Assembly: GCF_946902905.1 (NCBI RefSeq)
Contig: NZ_OX336385.1
Span: 1,608,501 to 1,672,500, forward strand
Length of the DNA stretch: 64,000 nt
Reading direction: 5' to 3'
Origin: Streptococcus sp. Marseille-Q6470
Lineage (GTDB): Bacteria > Bacillota > Bacilli > Lactobacillales > Streptococcaceae
Shown here: positions 48,398 through 57,268 of the stretch, piece by piece
Layout of the letters: each line of letters begins with the position of its first letter
Numbering within the stretch: the first letter of the stretch is position 1
Notes under the pieces: generated by a model
What the model was told of the DNA's origin: nothing
Seen by the model: only the letters and a program-made list of their open reading frames with translations
Databases searched by the model: none
Program-made: the position numbers and the translations under genes

Positions 48398-49426
48398 ATG
48401 AAAAAGCGAATTGGATATATTGACATGGCGAAAGGATTAGCTATTATTTTAGTAATTGTTGGGCATATATCCTTTACACCAAGCATGGGGAAAACAATTC
48501 TTTATCTATTTCATATTCCTTTGTTTTTCTTCTTGTCTGGCTTTACATTTTCAATTGATAAGTATGCTAATATTAGTAACTTTTTCTGGAATAAATTTAA
48601 AGGGATTGTTGTTCCATTCTTTCTAATGAATGTATTTGTATTTCTAGTGCAAATCTTTATTTTATATCCTGATCAAATCCTAAGTTTTAATCTGATTCAA
48701 TTTGCAAAACAATTGCTTTTATCAGATAGATTGCATAATTATTTCCAATTATGGTTTTTAAATGTCTTGTTTTTATCTGAAATTGTATGTTATTTTGTTT
48801 TAAAATATGCTCGGAATAGAAACTTGCAAATAGGTGTTGCGCTTACCTTAGTGTTCCTTGTATTTGTAGGGCAAAAAGCGTATGAGTCTAACTGGTATTT
48901 AATTTGGAACTGGGATTTAGTTCCGGTAGCAACTATTTTTATTTTGCTAGGGTTCCTTGCAAGAAGATATTTAACAGAGATAGAAAAGTACCTAACTCTT
49001 AAGTTTTTACCGATTGCTGTAGTAATCAGTGTTGCAGTAGGGTTAGTAAACTATAAACTAAGTGGCTACAGAGTAGATTTATATTACCAACAAATTGGTA
49101 ACTATTTGTTATTTTATATTTCTGCAATAGCAGGAATCTGGGCTACAATTACTTTGTTCAAAGTGATTCCAGAAGCAGAGTGGTTTAAATCAATTGGCAA
49201 AAAGACATTAATTTATTATGGTGTGCATTCACCAATTGTTCTTGTACTTGCTGAAAAATTAGTAGCACAATTAGCATCAAAATATACGGGCATATTCGTT
49301 AGCGGATATGTTTCAGCAGCACTCACAACAGTTTTAGCTGTTTTGGGATGTGAGATCATTGTACAAATTTTCAGAGGGACCAATTTCCCTTTTGGTTTAA
49401 AAGTGATAGGAGAGAAGAATGAGTAG
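48398..49426 (+). CDS. Acyltransferase-3 family membrane protein
   Basis: A 342-residue protein with about ten membrane helices. The N-terminal motif KRIGYIDMAKGLAIILVIVGH has the conserved His, and FHIPLFFFLSGF follows, both hallmarks of acyltransferase family 3 (OatA/WecH type). Such proteins O-acetylate or O-acylate surface sugars or peptidoglycan. It begins ten bases after the upstream gene with a GGAGGG ribosome binding site and overlaps the GT2 gene by eight bases. Confidence 0.85.
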   Translation: MKKRIGYIDMAKGLAIILVIVGHISFTPSMGKTILYLFHIPLFFFLSGFTFSIDKYANISNFFWNKFKGIVVPFFLMNVFVFLVQIFILYPDQILSFNLIQFAKQLLLSDRLHNYFQLWFLNVLFLSEIVCYFVLKYARNRNLQIGVALTLVFLVFVGQKAYESNWYLIWNWDLVPVATIFILLGFLARRYLTEIEKYLTLKFLPIAVVISVAVGLVNYKLSGYRVDLYYQQIGNYLLFYISAIAGIWATITLFKVIPEAEWFKSIGKKTLIYYGVHSPIVLVLAEKLVAQLASKYTGIFVSGYVSAALTTVLAVLGCEIIVQIFRGTNFPFGLKVIGEKNE

Positions 49427-50387
49427 AAATAATCCGATTTTATATATCGTGATTCCATGTTATAACGAAGAGCAAGTGTTGCCTCATACTAACCCAATGT
49501 TTATTGAAAAGATTGAATCTTTAATCAAGACTGGACAAGTGCATCCAAACAGTAAAGTGATGTATGTCAATGATGGTAGTAAAGATGCGACGTGGTTACT
49601 AATTCAACAATATGCAAAAGAAAATAGTCATGTTGTTGGTATTGCACAAAGCAGAAATCGCGGTCATCAAAGTAGTGTTCTTGCTGGTATGTACGAAGCT
49701 GCAGAATTTGCGGATATCGTGATTACCATTGACGCAGATGGTCAAGATGATATCAACTGTATGGATCAAATGGTTGCTGAATATAAAGACGGTTCAGAGA
49801 TTGTTTACGGGGTTCGAGACAATCGTGATACTGATTCAGCATTTAAGAGAATCACAGCTGAAGGATTCTATAAGGTGATGCATTTATTTGGAGCAGATGT
49901 CGTTTTTAATCATGCGGACTATCGTTTAGTCTCCAAACGTTTTATTCATGAACTTGCTAAATTTAAAGAAGTAAACTTATTTCTTCGAGGCATTATGCCT
50001 CTTGTAGGATTTAAATATTCCTTCGTGACTTATAAACGACATGAGCGGATTGCTGGAGAAAGTCACTATCCACTCTCTAAAATGCTTGGTTTAGCAATGG
50101 ATGGGATTACTAGTCTGTCTATTAAGCCCATTCGCTTGATTACTAGCTTGGGAGTTATGACTTCACTTTTTAGTTTTTTGTTGATCATCTGGGTTTTGTG
50201 GAGCAAATTTGCTGGTAATGTGGTAGCTGGATGGGCCAGTACCTACGCCATTGTAAGCTTACTTGGCGGGGTTCAACTCATTAGTCTTGGTGTAATTGGG
50301 GAATATATCGGAAAAATCTATCTAGAAACGAAACAACGTCCAAGATATATTATCAGCGACCGCACCTATGATGAGAGTGATGAGTAA
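49419..50387 (+). CDS. GtrB/CsbB-like family 2 glycosyltransferase
   Basis: A 322-residue inner-leaflet enzyme that loads a sugar on undecaprenyl phosphate. A GT-A domain with PCYNEEQVLP, the VNDGSKD loop and the DADGQDD metal motif is followed by ERIAGESHYPLSKML and two C-terminal membrane helices. This is the layout of GtrB/CsbB/DPM1-like enzymes. No GtrA-type flippase is encoded nearby. It overlaps the acyltransferase gene by eight bases, so the three genes form one unit. Confidence 0.88.
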   Translation: MSRNNPILYIVIPCYNEEQVLPHTNPMFIEKIESLIKTGQVHPNSKVMYVNDGSKDATWLLIQQYAKENSHVVGIAQSRNRGHQSSVLAGMYEAAEFADIVITIDADGQDDINCMDQMVAEYKDGSEIVYGVRDNRDTDSAFKRITAEGFYKVMHLFGADVVFNHADYRLVSKRFIHELAKFKEVNLFLRGIMPLVGFKYSFVTYKRHERIAGESHYPLSKMLGLAMDGITSLSIKPIRLITSLGVMTSLFSFLLIIWVLWSKFAGNVVAGWASTYAIVSLLGGVQLISLGVIGEYIGKIYLETKQRPRYIISDRTYDESDE

Positions 50388-50401
50388 CCCCACCTCAAAA
50401 C

Positions 50402-50429
50402 TTGAAAACTTTTGAATTTCTGATATAAT
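50402..50429 (+). promoter_or_regulatory. Promoter of the riboswitch-controlled ATPase gene
   Basis: TTGAAA (50402-50407), a 16-base spacer and the extended -10 TGATATAAT (TATAAT 50424-50429). It starts 15 bases after the GT2 stop codon. Confidence 0.75.
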
Positions 50430-50435
50430 AGAACT

Positions 50436-50547
50436 ACTCAAGGGAGTAGCTGGCGGGTATCCGCGATAGTGTCGTCATTCCGAATTATTTCCGGCACTAT
50501 ATTAAACAGCGAGACTTGTTTTTTTTAAAAACAGGTCTCTTTTTTTG
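50436..50547 (+). promoter_or_regulatory. yybP-ykoY manganese riboswitch
   Basis: The leader has the conserved 5' motif CAAGGGAGTAGC (from 50439) and the 3' motif AGCGAGACTTG (50508-50518). CAAG and CTTG can close the P1 helix. The same GAGACTTG forms the 5' arm of a terminator, so P1 and terminator are mutually exclusive. Mn2+ would stabilise the aptamer and turn expression on. It precedes a P-type ATPase, as known for this class. Confidence 0.88.
50511..50546 (+). terminator. Riboswitch expression-platform terminator
   Basis: GAGACTTGTTTTT (50511 on) pairs with AAAAACAGGTCTC (50527-50539), followed by seven T. Part of the 5' arm is shared with the aptamer P1 strand. Confidence 0.85.
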
Positions 50548-50577
50548 TAAAAAGAGGCCAAAAAGGAGGAGACTGTT

Positions 50578-53262
50578 TTGTCAAAAGAACAAAATAAAGA
50601 TTTGTTTTACACGCAATCTTCTGAGGAAGTCCTAAAGAATTTGGACTCATCTATCGAAGGTTTGTCAACTGCTCAAGCTCAAGAACGCCTAGCGACATAT
50701 GGGCGTAATGAGTTGGATGAGGGTGAGAAACGTAGCCTGCTAGCTAAATTCCTAGATCAATTTAAGGATTTGATGATTATCATCTTGCTTGCGGCAGCGG
50801 CACTTTCTGTGATTACAGAAGGGATGGATGGTTTAACAGATGCCATTATCATCTTGGCCGTTGTTGTCTTGAATGCAGCCTTTGGTGTTTACCAAGAAGG
50901 GCAAGCAGAAGCAGCGATTGAAGCACTGAAAAATATGTCTAGCCCCATGGCTCGTGTTCGTCGTGATGGCCATGTTATTGAGATTGACTCAAAAGAATTG
51001 GTACCCGGAGATATCGTCTTGCTTGAAGCGGGAGATGTCGTGCCTGCAGATATGCGTTTGCTGGAAGCAGCTTCTCTTAAAATCGAAGAAGCAGCTCTTA
51101 CAGGGGAGTCTGTGCCAGTTGAAAAAGATGTGACAGGACTTGTTGAAGCAGATGCTGGTATTGGGGATCGCGTTAATATGGGTTACCAAAACTCAAATGT
51201 AACTTATGGTCGTGGTATTGGTGTCGTAACAAACACTGGTATGTATACAGAAGTTGGTAAGATTGCAGATATGTTGGCTAATGCCGATGAGACTGAAACA
51301 CCATTGAAGCAAAGCTTGGAACAATTATCTAAAGTCTTGACTTACTTAATCGTTGTGATTGCGGTCATTACTTTCTTAGTTGGTGTCTTCGTTCGTGGAG
51401 AGCATCCATTAGAAGGCTTGATGGTTGCGGTAGCCCTTGCGGTTGCGGCGATTCCAGAAGGACTTCCTGCCATTGTAACTATCGTTCTATCTTTAGGAAC
51501 AACTACTCTTGCTAAACGTAATTCTATCGTTCGTAAATTGCCAGCGGTTGAAACTCTTGGTTCAACAGAAATCATCGCATCTGATAAAACAGGTACTTTG
51601 ACCATGAACCAAATGACTGTTGAGAAGGTCTACACCAACGGTCAATTGCAAAGCTCTGCAGCTGAGATTGCTCCTAGCAACAATACCCTTCGTATCATGA
51701 ACTTTGCCAATGATACTAAGGTGGACCCATCTGGCAAGTTGATTGGAGATCCAACGGAGACAGCTCTTGTTCAGTTTGGTTTGGACCACAATTTTGATGT
51801 CCGTGAAGTTTTGAAGAATGAGCCACGTGTGGCAGAGTTGCCATTTGACTCAGAACGTAAACTTATGTCGACTATCCATAAGGAAGCAGACGGTACTTAC
51901 TTTATCGCTGTTAAGGGTGCTCCTGACCAATTGCTCAAGCGTGTGACTCGTATTGAAGTTAATGGGGAAGTTCGTCCAATCACAGAAGAAGACAAGAATG
52001 CTATCCTCACAACCAACAAAGATTTGGCTAAACAAGCCCTTCGTGTCTTAATGATGGCTTATAAGACAAGCAATGAAATTCCAACCTTGGAATCTGAAAT
52101 TGTTGAATCTGACCTCATCTTCTCTGGTTTGGTCGGCATGATTGACCCTGAACGTCCTGAAGCAGCAGAAGCTGTCCGTGTCGCTAAAGAAGCAGGTATC
52201 CGTCCAATCATGATCACGGGTGACCACCAAGATACAGCAGAGGCTATTGCTAAACGTCTTGGAATCATCGATCCAAATGATACAGAAGACCATGTCTTCA
52301 CGGGTGCTGAGTTGAATGAACTCACTGATGAAGAATTCCAAAAAGTCTTCAAGCAATACTCTGTTTACGCTCGTGTATCACCTGAGCACAAGGTTCGTAT
52401 CGTGAAAGCATGGCAAAAAGAAGGTAAAGTTGTTGCCATGACAGGTGACGGGGTTAATGACGCACCGTCACTTAAGACAGCTGATATCGGTATTGGTATG
52501 GGGATCACTGGTACAGAGGTTTCTAAGGGAGCTTCTGATATGGTCCTTGCCGATGACAACTTTGCAACCATTATCGTAGCGGTTGAAGAAGGACGTAAGG
52601 TCTTCTCTAATATCCAAAAATCCATTCAATACCTCTTGTCTGCCAATATGGCTGAGGTCTTCACCATCTTCTTTGCAACCCTCTTTGGTTGGGATGTGTT
52701 ACAACCAGTGCATCTTCTATGGATTAACTTGGTAACAGATACGCTACCAGCCATCGCTCTTGGTGTTGAACCAGCTGAGCCAGGCGTTATGACCCACAAA
52801 CCTCGTGGCCGTAAGTCAAACTTCTTTGACGGTGGTGTATTCGGAGCTATCCTTTATCAAGGTATCTTCCAAACCATGCTCGTTCTTGGTGTCTATGGTT
52901 GGGCAATTCTCTTCCCAGAGCATCAAGTTCAATCTGAAATCCACGCAGATGCCCTTACCATGGCTTTTGCAACTCTTGGTTTGATCCAATTGCTCCATGC
53001 CTTTAACGTCAAGTCTGTTTACCAATCAATCTTTACAGTCGGACTCTTCAAGAACAAGACCTTTAACTGGTCAATTCCAGTTGCCTTTGTCCTCTTGATG
53101 GTGACAATTTTGGTTCCAGGATTTAACAGCCTCTTCCACGTTTCACATTTGAGCTTGACTCAATGGATGGTGGTTGCTATAGGAGCACTTATGATTGTTA
53201 TCCTTGTTGAAATTGTTAAAGCAATCCAACGAGCACTCGGAAAAGATAAAAACGCCATTTAA
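50578..53262 (+). CDS. mgtA: P-type cation-exporting ATPase (Ca2+/Mn2+ type), TTG start
   Basis: An 894-residue P2-type ATPase of the PacL/SERCA group. It shows the LTGES actuator motif, the phosphorylated Asp at about residue 336 in SDKTGTLT, TGDGVNDAPSLK in the hinge, and about ten membrane helices. The start is TTG at 50578 after AAAAGGAGGA. A riboswitch for Mn2+ sits upstream, so export of excess Mn2+ (possibly also Ca2+) is likely. The pneumococcal counterpart is called mgtA. Confidence 0.92.
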   Translation: MSKEQNKDLFYTQSSEEVLKNLDSSIEGLSTAQAQERLATYGRNELDEGEKRSLLAKFLDQFKDLMIIILLAAAALSVITEGMDGLTDAIIILAVVVLNAAFGVYQEGQAEAAIEALKNMSSPMARVRRDGHVIEIDSKELVPGDIVLLEAGDVVPADMRLLEAASLKIEEAALTGESVPVEKDVTGLVEADAGIGDRVNMGYQNSNVTYGRGIGVVTNTGMYTEVGKIADMLANADETETPLKQSLEQLSKVLTYLIVVIAVITFLVGVFVRGEHPLEGLMVAVALAVAAIPEGLPAIVTIVLSLGTTTLAKRNSIVRKLPAVETLGSTEIIASDKTGTLTMNQMTVEKVYTNGQLQSSAAEIAPSNNTLRIMNFANDTKVDPSGKLIGDPTETALVQFGLDHNFDVREVLKNEPRVAELPFDSERKLMSTIHKEADGTYFIAVKGAPDQLLKRVTRIEVNGEVRPITEEDKNAILTTNKDLAKQALRVLMMAYKTSNEIPTLESEIVESDLIFSGLVGMIDPERPEAAEAVRVAKEAGIRPIMITGDHQDTAEAIAKRLGIIDPNDTEDHVFTGAELNELTDEEFQKVFKQYSVYARVSPEHKVRIVKAWQKEGKVVAMTGDGVNDAPSLKTADIGIGMGITGTEVSKGASDMVLADDNFATIIVAVEEGRKVFSNIQKSIQYLLSANMAEVFTIFFATLFGWDVLQPVHLLWINLVTDTLPAIALGVEPAEPGVMTHKPRGRKSNFFDGGVFGAILYQGIFQTMLVLGVYGWAILFPEHQVQSEIHADALTMAFATLGLIQLLHAFNVKSVYQSIFTVGLFKNKTFNWSIPVAFVLLMVTILVPGFNSLFHVSHLSLTQWMVVAIGALMIVILVEIVKAIQRALGKDKNAI

Positions 53263-53272
53263 GCACTATGAA

Positions 53273-53297
53273 AAGTCATCTTCGGATGGCTTTTTTG
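53273..53297 (+). terminator. Terminator after the P-type ATPase
   Basis: AAGTCATC and GATGGCTT pair around a TTCG loop and are followed by T's. Confidence 0.85.
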
Positions 53298-53370
53298 CTT
53301 TTATATATGATAAATTGACAAAGATTTTGTGCTATAATCAAGTAGAATGATAAAGGTGGAGGAATAGTAG

Positions 53371-53781
53371 TTGGAAAAGAAAATTGTAAAAGATATGATG
53401 TTTTTATCGCAAGTATCCCAACCTGCGAGTCAAGAGGATTTGCCTCTAGCAAAGGATTTGCAGGACACCTTACTGGCTAATCGTGAAACTTGTGTTGGAC
53501 TAGCAGCCAATATGATTGGGGTGCAAAAGCGCGTGATTATTTTTAATATTGGCATGATTCCCATGGTTATGTTTAATCCCGTTCTCAAGTCTTTTGAGGG
53601 GCCTTACGAAACCGAGGAAGGATGTTTGTCTTTGACAGGAGTGAGAGAAACAACCAGATATGAAAAAATTACAGTAAGTTACAGAGATGTTCATTGGCAA
53701 GAGAAGACCATTACCCTGACAGGTTTTCCGGCTCAGATTTGTCAGCATGAATTGGATCATTTGGAAGGACGTATCATTTAG
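53371..53781 (+). CDS. Peptide deformylase homologue, TTG start
   Basis: A 136-residue protein related to peptide deformylases, shorter than the main Def enzyme. Motif II EGCLSL gives the metal Cys and motif III QHELDHLEG gives the metal His pair and catalytic Glu. Motif I reads GLAANMIG, so the usual Gln (as in GLAAPQIG) is not present in place. The start is TTG at 53371 after a GGAGGA. It may be active or a regulatory paralogue. Confidence 0.82.
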   Translation: MEKKIVKDMMFLSQVSQPASQEDLPLAKDLQDTLLANRETCVGLAANMIGVQKRVIIFNIGMIPMVMFNPVLKSFEGPYETEEGCLSLTGVRETTRYEKITVSYRDVHWQEKTITLTGFPAQICQHELDHLEGRII

Positions 53782-53791
53782 GCTCAAATCC

Positions 53792-53820
53792 TTGGTGCTC
53801 CTAGAAAAATATGCTACACT
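53792..53820 (+). promoter_or_regulatory. yaaA promoter placing the start at the ATG
   Basis: TTGGTG (53792-53797), a 17-base spacer and extended -10 TGCTACACT (TACACT 53815-53820) end six bases before the ATG at 53827. No ribosome binding site is visible. Confidence 0.65.
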
Positions 53821-53826
53821 AACACT

Positions 53827-54549
53827 ATGAAAATTTTAATCCCAACTGCAAAAGAAATGAACACTGAAATCCCTAGTTTAGAGGCTAAACCATTGTGTCC
53901 TGAGAGTCAGGCTGTTCTGGATGAATTAGCTAGATATTCTGCCCAAGATTTAGAGAGTTTTTATAAAATCTCTGCCGAAAAGGCGCAAGAGGAGTATGAC
54001 CATATCCAAGCCTTGAAAAATGGAACGGCTAGAAACTATCCTGCCTTGCACCTCTTTGATGGGCTCATGTATCGCAACATCAAACGGGATAATCTAACCC
54101 AAGCGGAGCAAGCCTATCTGGAGAAACACCTCACGATAACATCAGCTCTCTATGGTGTGATCCCGGCCTTTGCACCCATTGCTCCCCACAGACTGGACTT
54201 TTTGATGAAACTCAAAGTCGCTGGAAAAAGCCTGAAAAGTCACTGGCAGTCAGCCTATGAAGAGTCGCTGAAGGGTGAAGAACTAATCTTTTCACTCTTG
54301 TCTTCTGAATTTGAAAATGTCTTTCCAAAAGAAATCCGAGAGAAGATGGTGACCTTTAAGTTTATGGAAGAGCGAGATGGTAAACTAAAAATCCATTCAA
54401 CCATTTCAAAAAAAGCCAGAGGTGCTTTCTTAACAGCCTTGATGGAAGGTCAGGTCACTTCGGTTGAAGAGATTAAAAAGCTCAGCTTTGCGGATTTCAA
54501 TTATCGAGAAGACTTGTCTGGTGACAAGGAATTGGCTTTTGTGAAATAG
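53827..54549 (+). CDS. yaaA: Peroxide stress protein YaaA
   Basis: A 240-residue YaaA (DUF328) family protein; the E. coli relative limits free iron under peroxide stress and binds DNA. It shows MKILIPTAKEMN, the LFDGLMYRNI segment and YGVIPAFAPIAPHRLDF. The start coincides with the predicted transcription start, so the mRNA is likely leaderless. The dispersed repeat starts about ten bases after the stop. Confidence 0.9.
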   Translation: MKILIPTAKEMNTEIPSLEAKPLCPESQAVLDELARYSAQDLESFYKISAEKAQEEYDHIQALKNGTARNYPALHLFDGLMYRNIKRDNLTQAEQAYLEKHLTITSALYGVIPAFAPIAPHRLDFLMKLKVAGKSLKSHWQSAYEESLKGEELIFSLLSSEFENVFPKEIREKMVTFKFMEERDGKLKIHSTISKKARGAFLTALMEGQVTSVEEIKKLSFADFNYREDLSGDKELAFVK

Positions 54550-54559
54550 ATAGAAAATA

Positions 54560-54739
54560 GAGAGAGGGACAGAAATCGGTAATTCGTTAGAATTCGATTT
54601 CGTCGTCCCACCTCCGCACAGTTGAGTAGGGCTGTAAAAGCTGATGAAATCAGCCTAGTGGAGCCCACTCAACCACTGCGTCTTGCTCGACAATCCATAG
54701 ACAAATGAGAGGCTAGGACTTTTGTCCCAGCCCTTTTTT
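54560..54739 (+). repeat. Dispersed ~180-bp intergenic element, copy 3
   Basis: This is the plus-strand copy, starting AGAGAGGGACAGAAATCGG just after yaaA and ending in a terminator-like hairpin: GGCTAGGAC with GTCCCAGCC around TTTT, then CTTTTTT. It is highly similar to the copies at 11915 and 45269 over the whole length. In all three, the GGGACAGAAATCGG end faces the 3' end of the preceding gene. Confidence 0.88.
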
Positions 54740-54793
54740 GTAATTTGGTGCTCCTATTTTTAGTTTAGAATGGTAGGAATTTTCTCACAATTT

Positions 54794-54802
54794 TGGTATA
54801 AT
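54794..54802 (+). promoter_or_regulatory. hom-thrB extended -10 promoter
   Basis: TGGTATAAT (TATAAT 54797-54802) is 32 bases before the hom ATG at 54834, with CGAGGAGA between as ribosome binding site. Confidence 0.65.
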
Positions 54803-54833
54803 AGGACTATTAGAAAATTTCGAGGAGACAAAC

Positions 54834-56120
54834 ATGTCAGTTAAGATTGCTTTACTTGGATTTGGTACAGTAGCCAGTGGTGTACCATTCTTGCTAAAGG
54901 AAAATAGAGAAAAAATCGTTCAAGCAGCCCAGTCAGAAATTGAAGTAGCTAAAGTTTTGGTCAAAGATGATCAAGAAAAAGCACGCTTGCTTGAAGCGGG
55001 AAATGATTTTAATTTTGTAACAAATATCGATGAAATCTTGTCAGACAAAGACATCACGATCGTTGTTGAGTTGATGGGACGTATCGAGCCTGCAAAAACC
55101 TTTATCACTCGTGCGTTAGAAGCAGGGAAACACGTCGTAACAGCCAACAAGGACCTTTTGGCAGTCCATGGTGCAGAATTGCTTGAAATTGCTAAAACTC
55201 ACAATGTTGCTCTCTACTACGAAGCAGCTGTTGCAGGAGGAATTCCAATCCTTCGTACCTTGGTTAACTCACTAGCATCAGACAAAATCACACGTGTTCT
55301 TGGTGTTGTCAATGGAACATCAAACTTCATGATGACTAAAATGGTAACCGAAGGTTGGTCTTACGAGGATGCTTTGGCAGAAGCCCAACGACTTGGCTTC
55401 GCTGAAAGCGACCCAACCAATGATGTGGACGGGATTGATGCAGCCTACAAGATGGTCATCCTTAGCCAGTTTGCTTTTGGGATGAATGTCAAGTTTGAAG
55501 ATGTTGGTCACCAAGGAATTCGCAACATCACTCCAGAAGATGTAGCAGTAGCTCAAGAACTTGGTTATGTTGTGAAATTAGTTGGTTCTATCGAAGAAAC
55601 AGCTTCTGGAATCGCTGCTGAGGTTACACCAACCTTCCTTCCTAAAGAACACCCACTAGCAAGTGTTAACGGTGTTATGAATGCTGTCTTTGTGGAATCT
55701 ATCGGTATCGGCGAGTCTATGTACTACGGACCAGGTGCAGGTCAAAAACCAACTGCAACAAGTGTTGTGGCTGATATTGCCCGTATCGTTCGTCGTTTGA
55801 ATGATGGAACAATTGGAAAAGCCTTTAATGAATACAGCCGTCCAGTGGTCTTGGCTAAGCCAGAAGATGTCAAAGCCAACTACTATTTCTCAATCTTGGC
55901 TCCAGACTCAAAAGGTCAAGTCTTGAAATTGGCTGAACTCTTTAACGCAGAAGATATTTCCTTCAAGCAAATCCTACAAGATGGTAAGCAAGAAGGTAAG
56001 GCTCGTATTGTCATCATCACTCATAAAATCAACAAGGCGCAACTTGAAAATATTACAGCAGCTTTGAAGCGTGTATCTGAGTTTGAACTTCTCAATACCT
56101 TCAAGGTTTTAGGAGACTAA
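54834..56120 (+). CDS. hom: Homoserine dehydrogenase
   Basis: A 428-residue enzyme that reduces aspartate semialdehyde to homoserine, the branch point to threonine and methionine. The NAD(P) motif is [11 protein letters not shown]. The core shows [18 protein letters not shown] and [12 protein letters not shown]-terminal ACT domain (about 350-428) suggests feedback control by threonine. It lies two bases before thrB. Confidence 0.95.
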   Translation: MSVKIALLGFGTVASGVPFLLKENREKIVQAAQSEIEVAKVLVKDDQEKARLLEAGNDFNFVTNIDEILSDKDITIVVELMGRIEPAKTFITRALEAGKHVVTANKDLLAVHGAELLEIAKTHNVALYYEAAVAGGIPILRTLVNSLASDKITRVLGVVNGTSNFMMTKMVTEGWSYEDALAEAQRLGFAESDPTNDVDGIDAAYKMVILSQFAFGMNVKFEDVGHQGIRNITPEDVAVAQELGYVVKLVGSIEETASGIAAEVTPTFLPKEHPLASVNGVMNAVFVESIGIGESMYYGPGAGQKPTATSVVADIARIVRRLNDGTIGKAFNEYSRPVVLAKPEDVKANYYFSILAPDSKGQVLKLAELFNAEDISFKQILQDGKQEGKARIVIITHKINKAQLENITAALKRVSEFELLNTFKVLGD

Positions 56121-56121
56121 G

Positions 56122-56991
56122 ATGAAGATTATTGTACCTGCTACAAGTGCTAATGTGGGTCCAGGTTTTGACTCGGTTGGTGTAGCTGTAACTAAGTATC
56201 TAGAAATTCAGGTTTGTGAGGAACGTGAAGAATGGATGATTGAGCATCAATTAGGCAAATGGATTCCACGTGACGAGCGTAATCTTTTGCTCAAGATTGC
56301 TCTACAAATTGCTCCAGACCTACAACCAAGACGTTTGAAGATGGTCAGTGATATTCCTCTTGCGCGTGGACTCGGTTCTTCTAGTTCAGTCATTGTTGCT
56401 GGGATTGAACTGGCAAATCAATTAGGAAATCTTAAATTAACGGATCACGAGAAGTTGCAATTGGCAACTAAGATTGAAGGACATCCTGATAATGTTGCAC
56501 CTGCTATCTATGGAAATCTGGTCATTGCGAGCTCGGTAGAAGGTCAGGTTTCAGCTGTTGTGGTGCCTTTCCCAGAGTGTGCTTTCCTAGCTTATATTCC
56601 AAACTATGAATTGCGAACTCGCGATAGTCGTGGTGTCTTGCCTAAGAAACTCTCATACAAGGAAGCTGTTGCAGCAAGTTCTATCGCCAATGTGGCAATT
56701 GCAGCCCTACTGACTGGAGATATGGTCAAAGCAGGCCAGGCTATTGAGAGTGACCTTTTCCATGAGCGTTACCGTCAAGAACTGGTGAGAGAATTTGCGA
56801 CTATCAAGAAAATTGCCAAGAGAAATGGTGCTTATGCGACCTACCTCTCTGGTGCTGGTCCGACCGTCATGGTCTTGGCTGATCCTGACAAGATGCCTAA
56901 GATTAAGGCAGAGCTTGAAAAGCAACCTTTCAAAGGCAAGCTTCATGATTTGCAAGTAGATACACAAGGTGTTCGTGTCGAAGCAAAATAA
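56122..56991 (+). CDS. thrB: Homoserine kinase
   Basis: A 289-residue GHMP kinase that phosphorylates homoserine for threonine synthesis. It shows the N-terminal [13 protein letters not shown], the ATP loop [11 protein letters not shown] and the C-terminal [10 protein letters not shown]. It is co-transcribed with hom. thrC is not in the window. Confidence 0.95.
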   Translation: MKIIVPATSANVGPGFDSVGVAVTKYLEIQVCEEREEWMIEHQLGKWIPRDERNLLLKIALQIAPDLQPRRLKMVSDIPLARGLGSSSSVIVAGIELANQLGNLKLTDHEKLQLATKIEGHPDNVAPAIYGNLVIASSVEGQVSAVVVPFPECAFLAYIPNYELRTRDSRGVLPKKLSYKEAVAASSIANVAIAALLTGDMVKAGQAIESDLFHERYRQELVREFATIKKIAKRNGAYATYLSGAGPTVMVLADPDKMPKIKAELEKQPFKGKLHDLQVDTQGVRVEAK

Positions 56992-57001
56992 ACAGAACAA
57001 T

Positions 57002-57045
57002 AGGATGGGGAAACTCTCTATTAGAGGGCTTCCTGTCCTTTTTTT
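57002..57045 (+). terminator. Terminator after thrB
   Basis: AGGATGGGGAA can pair imperfectly with TTCCTGTCCT, followed by seven T's. Confidence 0.6.
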
Positions 57046-57066
57046 GAAAATGAAACATGGGAATTG

Positions 57067-57218
57067 ATACTCAATGAAAATCAAAGAGCAAACTAGGAAG
57101 CGAGCTGCAGGCTGCTCAAAGCACTGCTTTGAGGTTGTAGATAAGACTGACGATGTCAGTTACATATATCTACGGCAAGGCGAAGCTGACGTGGTTTGAA
57201 GAGATTTTCGAAGAGTAT
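57067..57218 (-). repeat. BOX element 1 (boxA-boxB-boxC)
   Basis: A 152-base BOX element on the minus strand, with ATACTC/GAGTAT ends. It contains a stretch nearly identical to the BOXA1R primer (CTACGGCAAGGCGAAGCTGACG) with one difference, shown in parts: CTACGGCAAGGCG then AGCTGACG. The boxB hairpin is CAAAGCACTGCTTTG. It fills the thrB-msrAB gap together with the thrB terminator. Confidence 0.92.
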
Positions 57219-57268
57219 GAAATGTTTCCCATGTTTAGTGACCGACAGACGGTCAAGGAGGATTTGAA

